A DNA stretch of 64,000 nucleotides. Source: Pontixanthobacter sp. CEM42 (GTDB lineage: Bacteria > Pseudomonadota > Alphaproteobacteria > Sphingomonadales > Sphingomonadaceae). The notes under the pieces were generated by a model. That model saw only the letters and a list, made by a program, of their open reading frames with translations. It searched no databases and was not told the origin of the DNA. Shown in pieces: positions 24,183 through 31,943 of this stretch (position 1 is the first letter of the stretch; each line of letters begins with the position of its first letter). The stretch spans positions 33,501-97,500 of the forward strand of contig NZ_JADQTN010000001.1 of assembly GCF_017812015.1 (NCBI RefSeq). The letters are read 5' to 3'. Both the position numbers and the translations under genes were made by a program.

Positions 24183-24719
24183 ATGGCTCGCTGGTATATC
24201 ATCCACGCTTATTCGGGTTTCGAGAACAAGGTTCGCGATGCGATCATTTCTGAAGCCGAACGCCTTGGCCTGTCCGACGGTGTCGAAGAAGTCGAAGTGC
24301 CGACAGAAACGATCACCGAGGTAAAGCGCGGCAAAAAGGTTCAGACCGAGCGCAAATTTATGCCGGGCTATGTCCTCGCTAAGCTGCAAATGACCGATGA
24401 TGTCTATCACTTGGTCAAGAACACGCCGAAAGTCACCGGCTTTCTGGGCGCGAACAACAAGCCACAGCCAATTTCCGAAGCCGAAGCGGCTCGCTATTTC
24501 GGCGGTGTCGAAGAAGCCAAGTCTGCTCCGAAAAAGCAGATCCATGTCGATTACGAAATCGGCGATTCGGTCAAAGTGCTCGACGGTCCATTCGCCAGCT
24601 TCAACGGCGTGGTCGAGGAACTGGACTTTGACAAAGCCAAGGTCAAAGTCAGCGTGTCGATCTTTGGCCGCGCGACTCCGGTCGAGCTGGAATTCGAACA
24701 GGTCGAACTGTCGAAGTAA
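24183..24719 (+). CDS. nusG: Transcription termination/antitermination protein NusG
   Basis: Binds RNA polymerase and modulates elongation, Rho termination and coupling to ribosomes. The 178 residues show the NGN domain (ARWYIIHAYSGFENKVRDAI at the start, RKFMPGYVL near 60) and a C-terminal KOW domain (VLDGPFASFNGVVEELD, about 120-178). The ATG at 24183 is preferred over the TTG directly before it. A terminator follows 23 bases downstream, so nusG is separated from rplK, unlike the usual arrangement. Confidence 0.96.
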   Translation: MARWYIIHAYSGFENKVRDAIISEAERLGLSDGVEEVEVPTETITEVKRGKKVQTERKFMPGYVLAKLQMTDDVYHLVKNTPKVTGFLGANNKPQPISEAEAARYFGGVEEAKSAPKKQIHVDYEIGDSVKVLDGPFASFNGVVEELDFDKAKVKVSVSIFGRATPVELEFEQVELSK

Positions 24720-24742
24720 GGCTGGCGTTACCGCAAACGATC

Positions 24743-24775
24743 AAAAGGGCTTCGGTGCGAACCGGGGCCCTTTTT
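24743..24775 (+). terminator. Rho-independent terminator after nusG
   Basis: AAAAGGGC (24743-24750) pairs with GCCCTTTT (24767-24774), with an inner stem CGGT-GCGA-ACCG capped by a GCGA loop, followed by the T-run. It ends the secE-nusG transcript. Confidence 0.9.
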
Positions 24776-24805
24776 CGTTCGGGACGTTTCGTTGAGTTGA
24801 TTTGC

Positions 24806-25636
24806 TCAAAGTGGCCAGAATGGCTCGCCAGCGCGGGCCTGCATGAACAGAAACGTGGCGAGCGCGATCTGTACCGCAGTTACGCCTAGCACTACGGCCA
24901 GTCCATTCCAGCGGAAGCGGTCTGCGATCCATCCGGCAAAGGGGATGGTCTGGATCATATGCATACTGACGAAGTGCGCGGGACGTAGATCGCCATATTC
25001 TCTGGACCAGCCAAAGAACGGCACGACCTCACCGCCTCCTGTCAATGGCGCTCCGACATAGCGGCTGGTGCTCGACATGTAGAAGCCGAAGATCACGGTC
25101 GTGATAAAGGCGGTGGTCAGCCCGACAATCGAACCCAGCCATAGGCCGCGTCGTGATCGGTCGGCTTTGCGCCAAATCTGCCAGGCGATCGCCACTGCGA
25201 TTGTCATCAGTAAGACTGCACCCAGTCCCATCAGTCCGTACATTGCCTGTTCGAATGGGCCGTCAAAATTGAAATGGGAACGGACGCCGCGTGCGGCCTG
25301 TGTGTTGAGATATACAAACTCGAACACCAGCCCAAGGCCGGCAAGATATGCGAATATCTTCAGCAACGGTCCTGTGCGGGTCTCACGCGGTACTTGCTGG
25401 GCCAAGATCGCCAGCGTCACAAAATGCACCACGAAAGAGATGTTGAACTTCTGCGGCTTGGTCCACACCGAAGCGCTGTCGAGGATGCGCGAGTCCATGA
25501 TCCAAGCTGGCAGAAACACCAGAAATGCCGCGCCCATGAACAGCGCGAAGGACAGTAGCAGCCTGGTCAGCGGATCATTGTCCAACTGACGCATGAGCGG
25601 CATCCACATTACGGGAGTGTTCGTATCGCGGCTCAT
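24806..25636 (-). CDS. Multi-pass membrane protein of unknown function, downstream of ABA4-like gene
   Basis: A 276-residue protein with about seven hydrophobic segments (near 25-45, 65-85, 88-110, 130-155, 170-192, 218-235 and 245-265). No family is recognised with confidence. Notable polar motifs are WTKPQKFNISFVVHF, FVYLNTQAARGVRSHFN and LRPAHFVSMHMIQTIPF; the conserved-looking histidines and the arginine lie at membrane edges and could bind a ligand or cofactor. Its ATG overlaps the stop of the upstream ABA4-like gene by 4 bases, so the two are coupled and probably work together. Confidence 0.7.
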   Translation of the reverse strand: MSRDTNTPVMWMPLMRQLDNDPLTRLLLSFALFMGAAFLVFLPAWIMDSRILDSASVWTKPQKFNISFVVHFVTLAILAQQVPRETRTGPLLKIFAYLAGLGLVFEFVYLNTQAARGVRSHFNFDGPFEQAMYGLMGLGAVLLMTIAVAIAWQIWRKADRSRRGLWLGSIVGLTTAFITTVIFGFYMSSTSRYVGAPLTGGGEVVPFFGWSREYGDLRPAHFVSMHMIQTIPFAGWIADRFRWNGLAVVLGVTAVQIALATFLFMQARAGEPFWPL

Positions 25637-26103
25637 TGATGCAGGCCCTCGGCTGGCGTGTTGTCACTTTGCTGGGCCGAGCGGAAATAGCCCACACGCA
25701 TGACCATAAACAGCGCCAGACCAAGTGGTCCGGCCATGAATGTCGCCAACAGGATTGGTGCTTGGAGGAGACGGCTTATGCCGACCTTGTCCGCCTGCAC
25801 AGCGATCCAGCCGCCAATGAACAGATCGAACGCCAGATAATGCACCCAACCGGCAAGCAGTGCCCAGTCATTGGAAAGTAGTGTTTTGACTTCCGCGAGA
25901 GAGCCAAATCCGCCGCCCTCGACAGTCAAGATGTAAGACATTGCGAGGCCCGAATAGAGCAGGCTCAGCCCGAGTGGGATCACATAGCGTGGCACAAACA
26001 GCAGAGCAGGCCATCGGCGCGGGAGGAAGATAAGAATAACCCAGCCAAGCATCGCCGCTTGCCCGGCCCAACCGAAAAGCTGTTCAGGCACCATTGTCGT
26101 CAT
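25633..26103 (-). CDS. ABA4-like family membrane protein
   Basis: A 156-residue protein with four hydrophobic segments. It matches the ABA4-like family, named after the plant ABA4 protein needed for neoxanthin formation. Visible features are WVHYLAFDLFIGGWIAVQA near 90 and FMAGPLGLALFMVMR near the C terminus. In bacteria the role is unproven; a link to carotenoids is conceivable because many Erythrobacteraceae are pigmented, but no carotenoid genes lie here. It is the first gene of a two-gene minus-strand operon. Confidence 0.78.
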   Translation of the reverse strand: MTTMVPEQLFGWAGQAAMLGWVILIFLPRRWPALLFVPRYVIPLGLSLLYSGLAMSYILTVEGGGFGSLAEVKTLLSNDWALLAGWVHYLAFDLFIGGWIAVQADKVGISRLLQAPILLATFMAGPLGLALFMVMRVGYFRSAQQSDNTPAEGLHQ

Positions 26104-26198
26104 TTCCCCCTCGAGTTTGGCGAGGGTAGGAACAGGTGTTCGCGTTGTCTAGCGATCCTTGCGGTGCCGCGATATCGGGAACGGCGCAATACGTCCTC

Positions 26199-26618
26199 TC
26201 AAAGACCTTTTGAAACGCAGGCAGCGTCAATCACTTTGAACCAAGCGGTCTTATAGCGCGGTACTTTCCATTTCAGTTCGGTCATTTGCCACTCGCGCTC
26301 GAGTTTGCCGTCCTTGTCATAGCTCTTCCACGCCAGAGTGGCTTGGCGAACGTAGAGACGCGCTCCTTCAGAATGTTCGGTTTCGGTTGTGCCGCAAAGC
26401 GCAGCAATCATATGTTCGCTGCGGTTGCCGCTGACATTGCTGATTTTGACGGGGATGATCAGAGCGTCTGCCGTCATGCCCTCCAGTCGCTGGCTTTTCA
26501 CCGTGTCGAGATCAACTGTATAGGTGGCTCTGTTTATGGTCGTCTCGAATGTGCCAGCAAAGCTGGCAGTCGGCGTAACGATCAACGCTATGCCGGTGAG
26601 TAGTGAGAGTCTCCGCAT
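26199..26618 (-). CDS. Small secreted protein of unknown function
   Basis: A 139-residue protein with a classical signal peptide (MRRLSLLTGIALIVTPTASFA, cleavage after ASFA). A beta-rich domain of about 115 residues follows, containing two cysteines (in ALCGTTETEH and DAACVSKG), a tryptophan-rich WQMTELKWKVPRYKTAW segment and no membrane span. The start at 26618 was chosen because GAAGGGG precedes it and it begins the signal peptide. It is likely periplasmic. No family recognised. Confidence 0.7.
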   Translation of the reverse strand: MRRLSLLTGIALIVTPTASFAGTFETTINRATYTVDLDTVKSQRLEGMTADALIIPVKISNVSGNRSEHMIAALCGTTETEHSEGARLYVRQATLAWKSYDKDGKLEREWQMTELKWKVPRYKTAWFKVIDAACVSKGL

Positions 26619-26697
26619 TTCTTGCCCCTTCTTTCGCGCGAAATCTAGGCGGATAAAGGTGGAAGTCAATTAACAGCCGAAGTTTGGATAGAAGGCA

Positions 26698-27372
26698 CTA
26701 ACTTGCCTTGCGCTTCCGTTTCGCTTTTCCGCCGCCGCGCATCTTTTCCAGTTCAGCGTCTACCGAGGCTTCGCGCTGCATTGAGGCGATTTCGGCTTCG
26801 ACCGAGGCATTCGACTTGGCGGTTGCGGGCTGATCGCCGAGCGAGTGATCAACGCGGCGTTCCAGATTGGCGATGCGGTCCATGCGCTTGTCGGTCGTGC
26901 TGTCCTTCGCAGCGATGGACGATCCGGAACTCCGACCGGCCGCGTCGTGCGCTTCTTGCTCGCGCAATTGTGCGTTTGTTTCGTCCAACTTGGCTTTCAG
27001 CGCTTCCAATGCGCTTTCAGCGTCGGCAATGTCATCGCCAAGTTTTGCTGCTTCGACCTTCTGCTCTTCGGCCTGTTGCTTAGTATCCTCACGCGCGAGT
27101 AGTGCAGAGCGGGCAAGGTCTTCGCGATCATGATCCATCGCGACTTTGGCTTTATCCGACCAGCTTTTCGCATCATCTGCCAGCTTCTTCGCAGTTGCTG
27201 CGGCGCGGTCTTTTTCGCGGGTCAGCTTGGCAATCTCACCATGAAGCGAAATATCCGCCTCTTCGATTTCCTTGCGCAGCAGCCGCAGCATCTTCACCGG
27301 GTTCGAGGCCTTCTCCACCATCGTGGTGACATTGCTCGATACCAATTCTCTGACTTGAACGACAATCCGCAT
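26698..27372 (-). CDS. PspA/IM30 family protein
   Basis: A 224-residue almost wholly helical protein. The N terminus (MRIVVQVRELVSSNVTTMVEKASNPVKML) and the following coiled coil (about 30-145) match PspA/IM30 (ESCRT-III-like) membrane-repair proteins. The C terminus is a low-complexity region ending in GGGKAKRKRKAS, strongly basic. PspB/PspC/PspF partners are absent here. It may remodel or protect the inner membrane under stress. It is divergent from rplK, sharing a 240-base intergenic region. Confidence 0.85.
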   Translation of the reverse strand: MRIVVQVRELVSSNVTTMVEKASNPVKMLRLLRKEIEEADISLHGEIAKLTREKDRAAATAKKLADDAKSWSDKAKVAMDHDREDLARSALLAREDTKQQAEEQKVEAAKLGDDIADAESALEALKAKLDETNAQLREQEAHDAAGRSSGSSIAAKDSTTDKRMDRIANLERRVDHSLGDQPATAKSNASVEAEIASMQREASVDAELEKMRGGGKAKRKRKAS

Positions 27373-27555
27373 GATATTTCAGTCCCTAAACTTCGGAATA
27401 TCCGAAAGAATTAGGCACCGTGTATTAAATTTGGGTGATTGAGGCAACGGACGGCTTTTACTTGCATTTCCCCCGCAAAACGCTATCAGCGCGCCTTCCC
27501 GAAAGGGAACTCGTGCGGGAGACGGATTTATCCGTTGTTTGACCGCTTAACATGA

Positions 27556-27582
27556 TCCTTCGACACGCTCAGGACGAGCGGG
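27556..27582. repeat. REP-like palindromic element in the rplK leader
   Basis: The sequence CCTTCGACACGCTCAGGACG with following AGCGG contains the inverted repeat CGCTC-AGGAC-GAGCG. Very similar CCTTCGACA..CTCAGG..GAACGG elements are dispersed in many proteobacterial genomes. Only one copy was noticed in this window. It lies about 30 bases before the rplK start, so it would be transcribed in the leader if the promoter is upstream. Confidence 0.5.
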
Positions 27583-27612
27583 CGGGGGAGACAGTGTGAA
27601 AGGAGGCCTCTC

Positions 27613-28041
27613 ATGGCCAAGAAGATTGACGGCTATATTAAGCTGCAAGTGCCCGCGGGTACTGCAAACCCATCACCACCGATCGGCCCTGCATTGGGTC
27701 AGCGCGGCGTGAACATCATGGAATTCTGTAAGGCGTTTAACGCGGCGACACAGGACCTTGAAAAGAACGCTCCGATCCCGACGACTATCACAGTCTATGC
27801 GGACCGTTCGTTCAGCTTCACATTCAAAAGCCCGCCAGCGAGCTACATGATCAAGAAAGCTGCCAAGCTGAAGAAGGGTTCTAGCGAGCCGGGCAAAGTT
27901 GTTGGCGGCACTATCAAGCGCAGCGCGGTTAAAGAAATCGCCGAAGCCAAGATGGCTGACCTCAACGCAAACGATATCGATCAGGCTATGAAAATCATCG
28001 AAGGCTCCGTGCGTTCGATGGGCCTTGAAGTGGAGGGCTGA
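27613..28041 (+). CDS. rplK: 50S ribosomal protein L11
   Basis: A 142-residue ribosomal protein at the GTPase-associated centre that binds 23S rRNA. Conserved features are [31 protein letters not shown] and the C-terminal RNA-binding domain ending in RSMGLEVEG. An AGGAGG site lies 7-12 bases upstream. rplA follows after 4 bases. Confidence 0.98.
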   Translation: MAKKIDGYIKLQVPAGTANPSPPIGPALGQRGVNIMEFCKAFNAATQDLEKNAPIPTTITVYADRSFSFTFKSPPASYMIKKAAKLKKGSSEPGKVVGGTIKRSAVKEIAEAKMADLNANDIDQAMKIIEGSVRSMGLEVEG

Positions 28042-28045
28042 ACCG

Positions 28046-28741
28046 ATGGCTAAACTGACAAAAGCACAAAAAGTCCGCGCCGAAATGGACCGCGAAAAAC
28101 TCTATGGTGTTGACGATGCAATCGCGACATTGCGTGAGCACGCCAGCAAGAAATTCGACGAAACTGTCGAACTCGCCATCAATCTTGGTGTTGACCCACG
28201 CCACGCAGACCAAATGGTTCGCGGCATGGTCGCTCTGCCATCGGGCACGGGTAAAGACGTCAAAGTTGCTGTGTTCGCACGCGGCGACAATGCCGACAAA
28301 GCCACTGCTGCTGGTGCTGATAAAGTTGGCGCAGAAGATCTGATGGAAGACATGCAGGCCGGTAACCTCGACTATGACCGCGTGATTGCTACGCCGGACA
28401 TGATGGGTGTTGTGGGCCGTCTCGGTAAGGTTCTGGGTCCCAAAGGCCTGATGCCAAACCCGAAGTTGGGCACTGTCACTCCTAACGTGGAACAAGCCGT
28501 GAAGGACGCCAAAGGCGGCCAGGTTGAATTCCGCGTCGAGAAGAACGGCATCGTTCACACCGGCATCGGAAAAATGTCGTTCAAGGACGGCGATATCAAA
28601 ACCAACTTCGAAGCGCTGACTCAGGCTATCGTGAAAGCGAAGCCATCGGGTTCGAAGGGCAAATATGTGAAGAAGGTCTCGCTGACCTCGACCATGGGCC
28701 CAGGTCTAAAAATCGACCTCGCGGAGATCGAAGGCGCGTAA
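28046..28741 (+). CDS. rplA: 50S ribosomal protein L1
   Basis: A 231-residue protein of the L1 stalk, involved in E-site tRNA release and in many bacteria a translational repressor of its own operon. Signatures are the [20 protein letters not shown] region (about 125) and [17 protein letters not shown]. The ATG at 28046 fits other L1 proteins; the frame is open slightly further upstream into rplK. A terminator follows, and rplJ/rplL, which usually come next, are absent. Confidence 0.98.
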   Translation: MAKLTKAQKVRAEMDREKLYGVDDAIATLREHASKKFDETVELAINLGVDPRHADQMVRGMVALPSGTGKDVKVAVFARGDNADKATAAGADKVGAEDLMEDMQAGNLDYDRVIATPDMMGVVGRLGKVLGPKGLMPNPKLGTVTPNVEQAVKDAKGGQVEFRVEKNGIVHTGIGKMSFKDGDIKTNFEALTQAIVKAKPSGSKGKYVKKVSLTSTMGPGLKIDLAEIEGA

Positions 28742-28774
28742 GTCTACGCTGTCCTACAAGGCAAGAATTTGAGA

Positions 28775-28805
28775 AGGGCCGTGGGAGAAATCCTGCGGCC
28801 TTTTT
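28775..28805 (+). terminator. Rho-independent terminator after rplA
   Basis: GGCCG (28777-28781) pairs with CGGCC (28796-28800), with an inner GGA-GAAA-TCC stem-loop, followed by TTTTT (28801-28805). It confirms that the L11-L1 transcript ends here. Confidence 0.85.
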
Positions 28806-28832
28806 CCGTGCCGCCCAACTGGAGTGTTACAC

Positions 28833-29177
28833 ATGTCTGATGTTGAAATCGCTGATGATGAGGTGACAATCCGGCTCGCAAAGAACGAAGCCTACTTTCT
28901 GAAAATCTTTCTGCTGCATGCGAAATTCTCTGACGGGCCGCGAGCCGAGATTTTTCAGCACTCGCTAATCAACTTCTTGATTGGAGAACTGGATAACGTC
29001 GAAGGCTTTGGAGACAAATTTGTTGGAAGGGATATCAGCGAGGGCACATCTGTAAGTCAGCAAATGTTGGACATTTATGAGGACGTCAAAGCGAGATCGG
29101 GCGACGGCGATTTTGCCAGCAATTTGGAGAAGGCAATCTTTCCATATCGCTGGGAGACAAAGCGACCGAGTGATTAG
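28833..29177 (+). CDS. Orphan small acidic protein, unknown
   Basis: A 114-residue acidic soluble protein without signal peptide or membrane span. It begins MSDVEIADDEVTIRLAKNEA and contains AYFLKIFLLHAKFSDGPRAE and a predicted helical C-terminal half. GGAG lies 8 bases before the ATG at 28833. The base composition is more AT-rich than its neighbours, and no family is recognised. It sits alone between the rplA terminator and the convergent acyltransferase gene, with 4 bases of 3' overlap. This layout suggests a recently acquired or lineage-specific gene. Confidence 0.6.
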   Translation: MSDVEIADDEVTIRLAKNEAYFLKIFLLHAKFSDGPRAEIFQHSLINFLIGELDNVEGFGDKFVGRDISEGTSVSQQMLDIYEDVKARSGDGDFASNLEKAIFPYRWETKRPSD

Positions 29178-30088
29178 CTACGAAGGAGATTGCGTACTTT
29201 CGCCAACGCCCCAGTCCGCTCGGCCAAACTCTTCGCACCGGCAATACTCTTATCAAACGCATCTACCGATTTGAGCAGCATTGTGTTGGCTACCTGTCCC
29301 TTCAGCAGGAAGAAAGAGCATGCTTCCACACTGTCCGTTCCGAACATGGCTTTATGCGCGCCTTCGCCTTCGGTGAAATCGAAATAGCGATAACGTTCTT
29401 CGGCGAAGAGGCGGTCTAGGGCTTCTAATTGCAGAACGGTGCCGGGGGATAGCCGGGCATGGTCGGGATCGTAGCCGAGGAAGGCGTAGCTGATTGTGGC
29501 CCCGTCGATGGGCAGATAGAGATAGCTTACCGGCTTACCATCGGCGCACAGCAGATAGGCGCGGACATTGTCATCGCCGGCCAGGCGCTTGCGCTCGGCA
29601 TGGGCTTCGTCACTTTCGGGCAGGCCTGCGTCGAGCGATTTTGCCTGATAGGTGCGCCGCGACAAAGGCAGAGCGAGCTCGCGAAATGCGTCCATCTCGT
29701 CCGGCGTGCGGTATTCGCGGAACTCGACATCGCCGCCGATATCTTTGACCAGTTTGCGATGCTTGCGGCGCAAGGTCGAGCGTGTCTTTGAAGAGAAGCG
29801 GCCCATATAATCGTCAAAGCTGCCGCTCATATCGATATAGTGGCGGCGATAGGTCTGGATACCGCCCGCGACCATATCGGGATGGTCGCGCAATATTTGC
29901 GGCACCGCTTCGGCGGGCGCAGAAAGGATACGATAGCCGTCCTGATCGCCTGCAAGCTCTGGAAGTGAAACATCTACGCCATCAATCACTTCGGGCAGCG
30001 TCAGTGAAACATTTACCAGGGCCTTGGGCACCGAGAGTAGCACTTTCGATCCGACCACGAATTTGATGGGGGTCATATCGCTCATCAT
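29174..30088 (-). CDS. FemAB/BcsL (CelD)-like GNAT-fold acyltransferase
   Basis: A 304-residue protein with the acyltransferase domain of CelD/BcsL and FemAB-like proteins (about 90-265). Visible features are YMGRFSSKTRSTLRRKHRKL, the acyl-CoA/substrate region YLYLPIDGATISYAFLGYD, and the late motif YFDFTEGEGAHKAMFG. Such enzymes acylate polysaccharides, peptidoglycan peptides or lipids; the substrate here is unknown. It is translated as the second gene of an operon with a polysaccharide deacetylase-like gene (4-base overlap), which points to a surface polysaccharide role. Confidence 0.75.
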   Translation of the reverse strand: MMSDMTPIKFVVGSKVLLSVPKALVNVSLTLPEVIDGVDVSLPELAGDQDGYRILSAPAEAVPQILRDHPDMVAGGIQTYRRHYIDMSGSFDDYMGRFSSKTRSTLRRKHRKLVKDIGGDVEFREYRTPDEMDAFRELALPLSRRTYQAKSLDAGLPESDEAHAERKRLAGDDNVRAYLLCADGKPVSYLYLPIDGATISYAFLGYDPDHARLSPGTVLQLEALDRLFAEERYRYFDFTEGEGAHKAMFGTDSVEACSFFLLKGQVANTMLLKSVDAFDKSIAGAKSLAERTGALAKVRNLLRS

Positions 30089-31071
30089 CCGTTCCCGTAG
30101 AGCGTGTTGGACAAAGCTTGTTCAGCCATTCGCAGGCCCGAGCGGACTTCGCTCAAGGGCAGTGGTTTGGCCGCCAAATTACCGTCAAGCGGAACAGGCG
30201 GATTGTCGGCGTAACTGGCCGATGTCACGCCAACCATCTTTGCCAGACCTTCGCAGAATCTGTCGAACCGATTCTTGACGATCCGGTTGATTGTGCTGCG
30301 ATCACGGCTGAGCAATTCGAAACTATGCGATACGATGGTGAAGCTAGGCACATCTTGCGAGCGCGCATGGCGTAAGGCGGCGAGCATCTCCCACGCAGAC
30401 AGCGCAGTGATCTGCGCATGGCGCAAGGTGCCGCCGAAACTGTCGATGCAACCCACCGGCACTTGCACGATCCCTTCGTGGACAAGTGGGTGGCGGTCTT
30501 CGGTGGTGAGAGAGATTTCGCAGTAACCGTCTGCGATACCGGGGCAGTGGCTGGTTTCGTAACCGATACCGACCTGTTTCAGCGCGCGCAGTGTATCATC
30601 GTTGGAGCCGTAATTGCCGGACCGGAAAGCAACCGGTTCCGGCGCGCCAGCGTCCATCAGCGTGGATTTGGCATAGTCGAGGATTTGCACCTGCTCTTCG
30701 AGAGTGAAATCTTTGATGTTCGTTCCGGTTTTGGAGCCGAGCAAATTCTTGCTTCCCGCAAGTTCCAGCCATTCGGTATGGACATGCAATTGCACATCGT
30801 GGCCGCGGGTGACGATAGGCTCGACGATGTCGGCAATCGCTTCGACGCCCCAAACCAGCGCAGGCATCGGATCGACGAAGAACACGCCTTTCAGGCTGTG
30901 CCGATCGAACACATCCATCTGATATTCGACGCCGACATTGCCGTCTGGCGTTTCGCAGGCAATTGATCGTGCGAAATTCTCAGCGCGCAAGCCGGTGCCT
31001 TCCGCCTTGGCAAAGCCCGCAGAATACTCGGTGTCGATGGTGATATAGACCGCCGTCATGCGCGCAGGCAT
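30085..31071 (-). CDS. Polysaccharide deacetylase-like (NodB-fold) protein
   Basis: A 328-residue protein with NodB-type motifs: TIDTEYSAG near residue 11 (catalytic and metal aspartates), HDVQLHVHTEW (metal histidines) and FRSGNYGSND (motif 3). A late NRIVKNRFDRFC region is also seen. NodB-fold enzymes remove acetyl groups from polysaccharides, but some act on other amides. There is no signal peptide, so it may work in the cytoplasm on precursors. Two in-frame ATGs (31071 and 31059) are possible. It is coupled to the FemAB-like gene. Confidence 0.72.
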   Translation of the reverse strand: MPARMTAVYITIDTEYSAGFAKAEGTGLRAENFARSIACETPDGNVGVEYQMDVFDRHSLKGVFFVDPMPALVWGVEAIADIVEPIVTRGHDVQLHVHTEWLELAGSKNLLGSKTGTNIKDFTLEEQVQILDYAKSTLMDAGAPEPVAFRSGNYGSNDDTLRALKQVGIGYETSHCPGIADGYCEISLTTEDRHPLVHEGIVQVPVGCIDSFGGTLRHAQITALSAWEMLAALRHARSQDVPSFTIVSHSFELLSRDRSTINRIVKNRFDRFCEGLAKMVGVTSASYADNPPVPLDGNLAAKPLPLSEVRSGLRMAEQALSNTLYGNG

Positions 31072-31131
31072 AGCGGCGACAGGTTAAGGTTGCGTTTGCC
31101 TTGTTTCAGAGGCGTTTTCGGGCCTGCCGCG

Positions 31132-31905
31132 TCAGATCCCGCCGGGCGTGAAATCGAAGCCAAGCTCGCCCAGCCCCTCGCACAGCACATGCATGCAGCT
31201 TTGTAGTGCATCGGCATCGGTGGAACGGATCACGAAGTTCGATCCGACTTTGCCCTCGCGGAAGAAAGGGTAGCTACCGATCTGGCAATTCTCATGTGCT
31301 TTCTCGACTTCGCGCAGCAGGGTTGAAACCTCGCTTTCGGGAATAAATCCGCCAACGGTTTCGGACAGCAAATGTGCGCCGCCTTCCAGCGATCCGGTCA
31401 GCGCATCGAGCATTCCGGCGGTGATATGCGGAACGCCCGCCATCAGATGGACATTGCCGATCTTGATCCCCGGTGCGCCCGATTTGCGGTTGGGAATAAG
31501 CTCTGCGCCCTCGGGAGCACGCGCCATGCGCAAACGCCCTTCATTGAGCCCGCCTTTGTCGGAGTAGTACTTTTCTAGGATCGCCCGCGCGTCAGGATGG
31601 ATGATTACCTCGACACCCAGCGCCTCTGCCACCGCATCGACGGTTATATCATCATGCGTGGGGCCAATACCGCCGGTCGTGAACAAATAATCATTCTGCG
31701 CACGCAGCGTGTTTACCGCTTCGACAATCCGCTCCTGCACATCGGGCACGACGCGCACTTCGTCGAGCCGGATGCCTTGCACCTGCAACCAGCTGGCGAC
31801 TTGCGCGATATTCTTGTCGTGCGTTCGGCCAGAGAGAATCTCGTCGCCGATCACGACCAGTCCGGCGGTGTAAATCTTGTCAGTCATGATCGCGGCGTAG
31901 GGCAT
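31132..31905 (-). CDS. CinA-like/MoaB-like molybdopterin-binding domain protein
   Basis: A 257-residue protein carrying the CinA N-terminal (MoCF_BD) domain: LVVIGDEILSGRTHDKN at the start, then TTGGIGPTHDDITVDAV near 80 and a GAPGIKIGNVHLMAGVPH region. The C-terminal amide-hydrolase domain of full-length CinA (about 410 residues) is missing, so this is the short, stand-alone form common in alphaproteobacteria. In full-length CinA the N-terminal domain is linked to ADP-ribose pyrophosphatase activity; the activity of the short form is not certain. Starts at 31905 or 31887 are both possible. Confidence 0.82.
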   Translation of the reverse strand: MPYAAIMTDKIYTAGLVVIGDEILSGRTHDKNIAQVASWLQVQGIRLDEVRVVPDVQERIVEAVNTLRAQNDYLFTTGGIGPTHDDITVDAVAEALGVEVIIHPDARAILEKYYSDKGGLNEGRLRMARAPEGAELIPNRKSGAPGIKIGNVHLMAGVPHITAGMLDALTGSLEGGAHLLSETVGGFIPESEVSTLLREVEKAHENCQIGSYPFFREGKVGSNFVIRSTDADALQSCMHVLCEGLGELGFDFTPGGI

Positions 31906-31943
31906 CCACTGCCCTAGGTGAAGAGCTTAAGCAGAGGTAACAG

